Shown: piece by piece, positions 28,521 through 36,900 of the stretch
How the letters are laid out: each line of letters starts with the position of its first letter
How positions within the stretch are numbered: position 1 is the first letter of the stretch
NCBI GenBank assembly: GCA_030849805.1
Contig: JASANZ010002055.1
Coordinates: 1-39,982, forward strand
Direction of reading: 5' to 3'
From: Sergeia podlipaevii
Lineage: Eukaryota; Euglenozoa; Kinetoplastea; Trypanosomatida; Trypanosomatidae
Length of the DNA: 39,982 bases
Notes under the pieces: generated by a model
What the model was told of the DNA's origin: nothing
The model's database searches: none
Seen by the model: the letters and a program-made list of their open reading frames with translations, nothing else
Made by a program: the position numbers and the translations under genes

Positions 28521-29531
28521 ATGCTCTTTCGGAGGACATCTGTGCTGCGCACTGCCTATGACGAGCTTCTCGTCGTGGGCAGCCGCTGGACCCGCCTGCA
28601 CGCCCGTCGCGTAGAGACGGAAACAGCAGCAGCAGCAGCAGCTAGCGGCGCTGCCTCAGGAGCACAGTCTACGTCAGAAGCAGCGGCTGTTTCCTCCGCA
28701 ACGCCATATATTACGATCATCCCCACGCTGCATGTAGCCAGTGTACGCTTCTATGATAGAGTGCTGGAGTACATGCAGCAAGCGGTGCGCCGCAACAAGA
28801 GCACCGTCATCTTACTGGAGGGCATATGTGATAGCGAAGAGGCGGAGATGCTGCAGATGCAGGAATACGCTGATATTGCAAAAACGCCTGAGTTACAGGA
28901 GGCGATGGTGTCCAAGGCAGATAGTAATGCGCTTTACCCACCAGAGGTAATGGCGGATATATGCCGCGAGCTCGCCCTCGACCCGGCGATACTGGCGAAG
29001 TACGCGGACACGGTGCGGCTACAGGAGTGCTATCTGAAGCCGAAGATGGCAGCTCTCTGCGGCAGCAATCTGCGCAACAACGCGGACTTGGATATGAAGG
29101 AGGTGCAGCGGCTGTTGGAGGCGGAATCCGCGCGCCTACAGACACTAGGCGAGAGTCTACCCGCTAGCATTTCAGTCGTTGACATTGGCACCTTCCCAGT
29201 AGTGCGCAAGCAGCGTGAGCGCAAGGTAGCCACCGTGGCACGATTGCAGTGTGAGAAGTGGTTGAGTGAGTCCATCGAAGGCGAGGTGATTGTGCCCTGG
29301 GGCTACTTTCACTGCAGCGCCATTTCTCACTATATTCTTGAAGGTGAAGCTGCCGCAAGTGCCTCTGGCAAGACACCAGTTGTGTTTGTGGAGGCGGACG
29401 AGCTGTTGGCCAAGGTCCCCTTTGGTGTTCCCAAGGAGTTGGTGCAGGCTGCAGAGGAGCAAACGAACGCCGCCAAGACGACCGAGAGCACTGAAGTTGC
29501 AAAAGAGGATAACCTTGATGTGATTACTTGA
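28521..29531 (+). CDS. TraB/GumN-like domain protein, possibly mitochondrial
   Basis: The 336-residue protein starts at ATG 28521, the first ATG after the acceptor. The Arg-rich N-terminus (MLFRRTSVLR, then HARRVET) could be a mitochondrial presequence, followed by an alanine run coded by GCA repeats. The core begins with TLHVAS (T69, H71), close to the TAHVS motif that opens TraB/PrgY/GumN domains, then a VILLEGI strand matching the 'vElc' position. Near the end VPWGYFHCSAISHYIL (from V258, H264) matches the family's second 'vGaaH' strand and helix. The length also fits. TraB-family proteins include bacterial pheromone shut-down factors, GumN and the eukaryotic TIKI proteases, and mitochondrial members exist in eukaryotes. 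A metalloprotease activity is not shown. The match is by eye and moderate. Confidence 0.55.
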   Translation: MLFRRTSVLRTAYDELLVVGSRWTRLHARRVETETAAAAAASGAASGAQSTSEAAAVSSATPYITIIPTLHVASVRFYDRVLEYMQQAVRRNKSTVILLEGICDSEEAEMLQMQEYADIAKTPELQEAMVSKADSNALYPPEVMADICRELALDPAILAKYADTVRLQECYLKPKMAALCGSNLRNNADLDMKEVQRLLEAESARLQTLGESLPASISVVDIGTFPVVRKQRERKVATVARLQCEKWLSESIEGEVIVPWGYFHCSAISHYILEGEAAASASGKTPVVFVEADELLAKVPFGVPKELVQAAEEQTNAAKTTESTEVAKEDNLDVIT

Positions 29532-30000
29532 TTAGGGTGGCGAGTGGTAAAACCTTGTGTCTGTGTGAGGAGAAAAGGGGAGAGGTACTCGCAGTCAACG
29601 GCTAGTGCGTTGGTGGATATAGGCTTGTTAGGAGAGGTGGTGAAGACGACTATAGCGTAGGTGCGTGCATGTGTAGCTGAGTGATATTTTGAGTGAGCCA
29701 ATAAACAACAACTTTTTTTCTCCTGCTGTTTCTGTGGATATGATCATACACCAACAAATTGTGTTGCCTCTTTATGCGTTCCTTCTTTCATTATCCACCT
29801 CCACTTTTCTTTATGTTTATTATGAAACTCTTTTTTTTTTTCTTGTGGAATTCATTTCCATTGCTACGAGTAGCATATCCAACGGTAGATACCCGTTGAT
29901 TGAGCGCTACTACTGCTGTATCGAGTTTAGTACGGTCTCTCCTTGGAGCAAATATATATACATATAATAGGATAGCGCTGCCCTCTTTGTCAGCTGATCC

Positions 30001-30040
30001 TTCGTCTCCTTCTTTTTTTTTCTCTTTTCTTTTTTTGTAG
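30001..30040 (+). promoter_or_regulatory. Probable trans-splice acceptor for acylated-protein gene
   Basis: About 35 nt of nearly pure C/T end in TTTTTTTGTAG with AG at 30039-30040. The next ATG is 30431, which supports that start. Confidence 0.65.
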
Positions 30041-30363
30041 AACTGCGCTGGAGGAGCGTGCGCTATTAGTGTCAGAGGTTCCGCTCCGGACGTGGCATTT
30101 CGCTCACTCTCATACACACTTTTGTGTGTCTCTGTGTGTCCTCCTTCTGTAGTCATACAAACGGAGCTTCTATACTACACTCTGTCTTCGTCGAGTCAGC
30201 ACCCCCTCTGCTCTGCATCTCTATTATTATTATAATTATTACTGTTATTGTTATATATATATTACTGTTGTTTTATCATCGAAAGAACACAGTTTATATA
30301 CAGCAGCAACAAAAGGAAGCAAACAAAAAAAAGGAAAGCAGAGAGCCATATATATATATCTAT

Positions 30364-30412
<49 letters not shown>
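30364..30412. repeat. Long CA repeat in a 5' UTR
   Basis: Nearly 25 CA units with a single A insertion near 30381 end 18 nt before the ATG at 30431. It lies inside the predicted leader and is likely to vary in length between strains. Confidence 0.85.
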
Positions 30413-30414
<2 letters not shown>

Positions 30415-30430
30415 TTGCACTATCACGCAA

Positions 30431-32218
30431 ATGGGCGTCATCATGAGCTGCTGCAAGGGCAAGAAGTCCGGGCAGATGGCACAAAAAGTACCCCGAGGTG
30501 TAGAGGGAAACGAGCCTCAGGCAGGGGAAATAGCATCACAGCGGGAGCTGGGGCCCAACTTTCCTAGCGTGCAGTTCGATGTAGTGGTGCCAGATAGGTA
30601 CGAGCGGTCACCGGGCCCCTCGAGGGGTGGCTTTATGGAACAGAGCGTTAGCTTTGGTGCTTTTGACCAGACCATGTACACCATGCGCGACTTAGGGCAG
30701 AGCTTTGACGGCAGCAACACATTTGCTTTGGACAACAATATGAGCATCACCAACAACTACACCGAGGTGAACGATGACGTAGTGAACAAGTTTATGAAAA
30801 CGATTGCCAACTTGGGTGAGGCTGGTAACGTGACCAAAAATATGCTCGAGGAGAGCATGTCCCTTTCTCGTTTTCCCCCGTCAGGCGAAGGTGGTGTTGC
30901 AAGCTCTGTTTCTCTCCGCCGCGGCACTGGCGCAGGTGTTATGGCGGCGGAGGACAACGAGTACATCGCAGATGGCGCGACGCTGGCGGAACGGTTGTCT
31001 CGCCTGGAGGAAGTTGAGGAGGTGCTGCGGCAGAACATTTATGGTTCATGGAAAATGAACGCCTTGCTGGTGCAGCTGGCGGCAGCACGTGTGGTGCCTA
31101 CACTGCGGCAGCGACGGAAACCATGGTCCAAGCCACACAGTACTCACTCCCCCGAGAGTGCTGCTGCAGCAGCGCCTAAGCGCCCGGTGTTGATTATTCA
31201 CGCCCCTGACGTGGAATTTGAGTCTTCAGTCATTAGTGCCCCTCATGTGCAATCCAGTGGTGAGCCCAGTGATGCCGTGTTCTCACCTGCATCTGTGGGT
31301 GCTGCGCCTGCCCCGGTCAGGGGCGGCGATGATGCCACTCCTATGGAGGCGTCTACTGCGTCATGTTCTCGCCTCGTTGGCGAGAAGAAGAAGGTGGAGC
31401 ACTACGAATTGGTTGCTCTAGCGTGCAAGACGATTACGGACAAGACCAAGGTGACGCCAATGGTTATCAACGAGACATGGGACTTCCTCTCGAATGAGCG
31501 CGCTGCAGCCCACCTAAACGGTGGCGGCTGCCTCTTTCGCTTTATGTGCTCTTCAACTGCACAAATGGATGAGGAGTCGCTGGACACCATCAACACCTTT
31601 ATCAACATCAGCTCTTTTGCAGATGAGACGCGCGAGAACAACACGCCGCGGGTTGATATTCTTGATCCTGAAGAAGCCAGCAAATACATTGCGATCTTAG
31701 TGAAGGCGATGTACATGCTCCCTAACGTAAAGATATCTGACATTACGCCGGAGCTGCTGTCTTCGCTGGAGTACCAGAAGGCGTGTCAGCCAGGTAACCC
31801 GAAGCTGGAGGGCACAGACTGTTCTGACACCTTCCGCCTGTCTCTCAATATCATCAAGTTTGTGTTCAGTATGACCATTCAGTTCAAGGTGTCCGAGGTC
31901 AAGGATGCTGCCATCCTCTTTGCTTGCAAGAACGCAGATGGCATCGTCCCCGCCAAGGTGCTCATGCTAGAGCGCACGAAGCGCAATATCGCCAAGGTAG
32001 ACGCTACGGCCAAGGTACGCTCAATGCTACTGTACTACCCCGTCAATGGAGGCGTGCTGGTGAACAACCAGACTGTCGTATTAAACACTTCAATTCCAAA
32101 GGTGGTCTCAAAGATTGTCAACACCTTCGGCTCGCAAGGTACCGCGCAGTCTGTTGATACGGCGAAGCTCACAAGAGAGTACATGTGGAAGCGATTTCAC
32201 GTAAATCGGGGTAGGTAG
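30431..32218 (+). CDS. Conserved hypothetical protein with myristoylation/palmitoylation N-terminus
   Basis: The 595-residue protein starts at ATG 30431. The longer frame reaches upstream through the CA repeat to a TTG and is not used. The N-terminus MGVIMSCCKGKKSG is a textbook dual-acylation signal: Gly2 with Ser6 for N-myristoylation and Cys7/Cys8 for palmitoylation, followed by a basic patch. In trypanosomatids such signals direct proteins to the plasma or flagellar membrane. A Ser/Pro/Gly-rich middle (about 100-310) leads to a conserved-looking helical domain from about 322, starting VEHYELVALACKTITDK. I cannot assign it to a named family. A later ATG at 30443 would lose the acylation signal, and the first ATG after the acceptor favours the longer form. 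It lies just upstream of the kinesin gene, which may be coincidence. Confidence 0.8.
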   Translation: MGVIMSCCKGKKSGQMAQKVPRGVEGNEPQAGEIASQRELGPNFPSVQFDVVVPDRYERSPGPSRGGFMEQSVSFGAFDQTMYTMRDLGQSFDGSNTFALDNNMSITNNYTEVNDDVVNKFMKTIANLGEAGNVTKNMLEESMSLSRFPPSGEGGVASSVSLRRGTGAGVMAAEDNEYIADGATLAERLSRLEEVEEVLRQNIYGSWKMNALLVQLAAARVVPTLRQRRKPWSKPHSTHSPESAAAAAPKRPVLIIHAPDVEFESSVISAPHVQSSGEPSDAVFSPASVGAAPAPVRGGDDATPMEASTASCSRLVGEKKKVEHYELVALACKTITDKTKVTPMVINETWDFLSNERAAAHLNGGGCLFRFMCSSTAQMDEESLDTINTFINISSFADETRENNTPRVDILDPEEASKYIAILVKAMYMLPNVKISDITPELLSSLEYQKACQPGNPKLEGTDCSDTFRLSLNIIKFVFSMTIQFKVSEVKDAAILFACKNADGIVPAKVLMLERTKRNIAKVDATAKVRSMLLYYPVNGGVLVNNQTVVLNTSIPKVVSKIVNTFGSQGTAQSVDTAKLTREYMWKRFHVNRGR

Positions 32219-33920
32219 CACGCGCTTTTTTCTTCTTCTTCTTCTTTTTTTAGTCTGCACCTCATCTTCGCTTTCCAATTTTATTTGTTGTTGTTTCTAT
32301 GTGCCCTCTTTGGTGTATACGTGCTTTATCGCATATCAGGCATATCAGTCGTATACACGCGCACGCAAAGCCACATCTATCGTTTTGCCTTTTTTTTTTA
32401 TTGGCATGTGGGCAGTTTGTGGTTGATGTTCAAAGGGAAGATTGATGACCGAGAAAAAGAACACCATGTGAGTGATATAGTCATTCACAGCTTGAACGTC
32501 CTTTTCATTCTTGGAACAGAATGAAGAAATCGGTTTCTTTCTAATTTGTGCTTCTTTTCTTACATGTACAGCGGGAATGGAGGTTTTGTTTCCCCTCTTC
32601 TCATGTCGCTTGGCTTCTATACCCCTCCCTTATATCCTTTCTGTAGTCTATTATGGGAGCTTTGGTGCTCCCGCCATTTCTTTTTTTTTTTTTGTACTTT
32701 TGCATTAGTGTTATAATCATTTCTATTGTCTTCTTTGAAAACAAAGAAACAAACAGACCAACAACAACTGCTTTGCGTCACGGTGTGCCTCTTTTCCTGA
32801 ACGTGTCTTTCTCTCGACGCCCTTCATGCAATTCTACATCATGCATATAATCAAACACATCTCTCCCCACCACACACACAACATATTTTTTATGGCCTTT
32901 TGCTGTGCACATATGCATGATCTTACATGCCACAGAAGTCTCCGCGTATTACAAAGTGATGGAATCAAACAGTGGGCAAGAGCCTTGAAACGTATTGCGT
33001 CACCACAAATCCGAAAAAAAAAAAACAAGTTAAGAAAACCAATAATCAAATGCGAATATTGCCCCACTCATATCTGATCAAACTGGAGGGGGGGAAAAAG
33101 TGCGTGCAATTGCTTTTTAGAAGCTGTTCTTTAGCGCTTTAAATGATATCTGTTTTTAAAATATCTCCCACTCTCTACTCTTTTCCTCTTTAAAGCTTTT
33201 TAGCAGACACACTGTGTTTTTTTTAAGCGCCAAAAGCACATCTTCCTACATATTTGTTTTCTCCGGAATTCCGCGTTTTTTCAAACCAGGTTTTCCATCT
33301 GTATCTTCTTTTTGATTTGTCGTACTCCATTATAGGACTGATCGTAGATAGACAGGGTTTTATTTCTTGCTAGATTCTTTTTTTTTTTTGTTGTTGTTGT
33401 TATATATATATTTCTGTTTTCTTTATATTTATTTTTGTATTCAGCACTCTTGTGTTTCACACGAACTGCTCGTGCGACTGACGTGCCTTTTTTCCCTTTT
33501 TACTTTTTAGATTCACCTCCCTAGAATCTCTTTCTTTTCTTTTCTTTTCTTTTCTTTCTCTTCCTTTTTCTTTTTACGTGTTCAATTTTACTTGATAAAA
33601 TAGAAAACGACTGGAATAAAAAGGAAGGAAAAAGAGAGAATTGACTAGGGACTTCTTCGATAAGTATATATCTAGATCCACTCCCTTGTACTTCACTAAC
33701 AACAGCATCCATTGAGGAAACTGTTTCCTTAGCGGTATACTAAAATTTGTATCTCCAACCTGTTTTTTTTTTTTTTTTGAAATTAAGAAAGAAACAACAT
33801 TTCTTTTCATTATTGTTGATATCTTTCTCACTATTCTCTTACACCCTGTATATTTGTACTGCAATCTGCTGATTGCTCTTTACGCTTCCTGTCACCCGCG
33901 CTTTTTACATAACAGAGGCA
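32219..33920. other. Long intergenic region upstream of kinesin
   Basis: This 1702-bp spacer is the longest in the rightward unit. It has many T-runs (32392-32399, 32682-32693, 33378-33389), a CTTTT repeat at about 33534-33556 and a 17-19 nt T-run at about 33762-33778. AG at 33786-33787 or 33914-33915 are possible acceptors for the kinesin. The open frames inside, such as 32826-33077, are short and of odd composition. I cannot exclude a non-coding RNA or a small gene, but I see no support for one. Confidence 0.55.
33534..33556. repeat. CTTTT pentanucleotide repeat
   Basis: Four to five perfect copies of a pyrimidine pentamer lie in the kinesin's upstream spacer. It may act in trans-splicing of an alternative leader, but there is no direct sign of that. 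Confidence 0.7.
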
Positions 33921-36900
33921 ATGGAGTTCAAGCGTTCAAACTCGTCCCGAGGTCCACTGAACTCGACGCGTGGTGCAGGAGCGACCACTCCCAGATGCTC
34001 CGCCAAAGAAGGCTCTGGCAACAAGACACCAAAGGGCAAGATCCCTCCGCTTCCGCCTCGCAGCCCCGCGCCTAGCTCCGCACGTGGAGCGCCTACTCCT
34101 AGAGCCAACGAACCCACGCCAATGAAGCTAGAGAGAAGCGCCTCTAAGACAGGCAGCAAGAACGCGTTTGAGCGCAGCAACTCTACAACTGGCAGCAAGA
34201 ATGTCTTTAAGAGGAGCAATTCCAGTATGTCCGGCCTGAGCAAAACAACAGCGGCATCGGCTGTGGGGAACAACCGCGTGAGCGTTTATGTGCGTGTGCG
34301 TGCCTTCCGAGATGACGAGAGTGGCGACGCAGCCAAGCTTGCGGTGGCTATGCAAGACAGCACAGTGGAGGTCAACGTGCCTAAGAAGGGCAAGTTCCCC
34401 TTCTCTTTCGATGGCTGCTTCTGGAGCAACGACCGTGAGTGCCCGTCTGGGAAGCGCTACACCACTCAGGAGGATGTGTTTGACGAAATTGGTCGCCCAC
34501 TGGTGGAGAACGCGCTCGCTGGCTACAACGCTGCTGTGATGGCTTATGGTCAGACTGGCAGTGGCAAGACATACACCGCGTATGGCCCTGTGGGTTCTCT
34601 TGGTACCACGCACGAGGGGTTGATTCCTCGTGTATGCAACATGATTTTTGCCCGCGCTGCCAACGCAGCACAGGGCGGCATCAAGTACACCGTGCGGGCC
34701 TCGATGCTGGAGGTGTACTTGGAGGAAGTGTTCGATCTTCTCAACCACCGTAAGCAACTCGCTATCCGCAATGATGTGCAGTCCAATGCTTTTTATCCCG
34801 TCGGCCACAAGTCCATTCTGGTGCGTAACTACAACGACATCATGATGGTTCTCAACAAGGCCGAGCCACTTCGCACGTTTGCCGCCACCAACATTCACGA
34901 TCACTCCTCGCGTGCCCACACACTCTTCATGCTAGAGGTACACACCGAATTTGCGTCGACGGAGATCCCCCCACGATGCGCCAAGATCATGCTCGCTGAT
35001 CTTGCCGGCTGCGAGCGTATCAAGCTTGCTGGTACGGAGGAGGGAATTGCTTTTGAGCAGGCGCGAAACATCAATCTCTCTCTTCTTGCCCTTGGTTCGT
35101 GCATTGAAGCCGTCGCCGCCCGCGGAGACAACGGTAGCAAACCTATTCACGAATTCCGCAACAGCACTCTTACGAAACTTCTCAAGGACTACATTGGTGG
35201 CAACAGTGTGTCCACGATGATGATTACCATTTCGCCGTCTAAACAGGATGCCAACCTTTCTGTGCAAACACTTCGCTTCGGTGATCGCGCCAAGCAGATA
35301 CGCACACATGCGAAGATCAACACCATCGAAACTGCCAAGCCCGATCAAGACGGGCAGTCCAATCTCAGCGACAGCCTTCGCGCTGAATACCTGCGCAAGA
35401 AGGAAGCACTTTACAACGAGTACCAGCTCCAAGGCAAGGCGGAGCTCCTGCTCGCCCGCATGGCTGAGATTGAGACAAAGCTGCAAAGCAATCTCGATGA
35501 GGACATTGCTCTGCATCTCTCTAATGAGGCGACAGAGCTTCAGCACTCTCTGCAGGACTTGGACTACGAGATTGCGAGACAGCGACAGATTCTTTACGGC
35601 GAGTACTTGCTGCTTGAAGACGCCCTCCGTGACCTCAACACTAAGATGCAGCAGATGAAAGAAGAGCACGAAGAGGCTATAGAGAACGTCGTGGCGGATG
35701 AAGCTGTGCGGTTTGATGACATGGTGGCTTCCTACGAAACCAAGATGGCTGAGGCACAGTTGGAGTTCGCGCGTGCATTGTCAGCGGTGAAGCAGCAACG
35801 TGATGAACACGTAGCACAGTGTGAGGAGATGCTTGCAGACCTTGAAGAACGCGACGAAGAGCTTAGTGACGCCCATGGCGAGATCGCTGCACTTCGACAG
35901 CGAATTGACGATCTTGAAAGCAAACTTCAGCAGTCTCGGCACGAATGTACTGACCTCCACAATCAGCTCTCTGAACAGTCAGAGCGTGCCGCCGCGGAGA
36001 CCGCAAGACTTCAGGCCGAAATGAATGACATTTGCGCAGAAAGCGCTGCTGAGCGAGCATGCGATGCTGCGGCCATACGGGACTTGAGCGACGAGGTGGC
36101 CGCACTAAAGCAGGATCTTGAACAGACCAACACTGAGCACGAGCAAACAAATGCGGCTCATAAGATTATCATACAGGCCACTCAAGCAGAACTTGAAGAA
36201 ACCCGTGAGGCGCACGCCACTTTTGTCGCAGACGCTGAGCAGCGCCAGGCTGACTTGCACCTTAGTATGCACGAAGCCGAGGAGACCCTGCAGAACACTA
36301 ACGAGCGCCTTCAACAAATCGAGAAGAAGTTGGAGGATACTAAGGCCACTCTCCACCACACTGCTGCTCGTCTGCAGACCACTGAGGCCCAGTTTGAGGA
36401 GACCGAGGGCAAGCTTCAGGAGACTGAAGGCAAGCTTGAGGAGACTGAAGGCAAGCTTGAGGAGACCGAGGGCAAGCTTCAGGAGACTGAAGGCAAGCTT
36501 GAGGAGACCGAGGGCAAGCTTCAGGAGACTGAAGGCAAGCTTGAGGAGACTGAAGGCAAGCTTGAGGAGACTGAGGGCAAGCTTGAGGAGACTGAAGGCA
36601 AGCTTGAGGAGGCTGAGGACAAGCTTCAGGAGACCGAGGGCAAGCTTGAGGAGACTGAAGGCAAGCTTGAGGAGGCTGAGGACAAGCTTCAGGAGACCGA
36701 GGGCAAGCTTGAGGAGACTGAAGGCAAGCTTGAGGAGACTGAAGGCAAGCTTGAGGAGACCGAGGGCAAGCTTCAGGAGACCGAGGGCAAGCTTCAGGAG
36801 ACTGAGGGCAAGCTTCAGGAGACTGAGGGCAAGCTTGAGGAGACCGAGGGCAAGCTTGAGGAGACTGAGGGCAAGCTTGAGGAGACCGAGGGCAAGCTTG

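Larger units (their letters stand above)
29532..30430. other. Intergenic region upstream of the acylated protein gene
   Basis: The 899-bp spacer has T-runs at 29831-29842 and 30012-30019, and a strong acceptor at 30039-30040. After it comes a 390-nt leader with AT- and TA-rich sequence (about 30219-30265) and a long CA repeat at 30364-30412. No ATG lies between the acceptor and the start at 30431. I support no gene. Confidence 0.6.

Noticed and set aside
30248..30430. N-terminal extension of the acylated protein through the CA repeat
   Set aside because: It starts at TTG, codes a His/Thr repeat, and lies after the splice acceptor in leader sequence. The ATG at 30431 has the acylation signal.
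32826..33077. 83-codon frame in the kinesin upstream spacer
   Set aside because: Composition is odd (His/Ile/Lys-rich) and no domain is seen. It does not look like a gene, though a small gene cannot be fully excluded.
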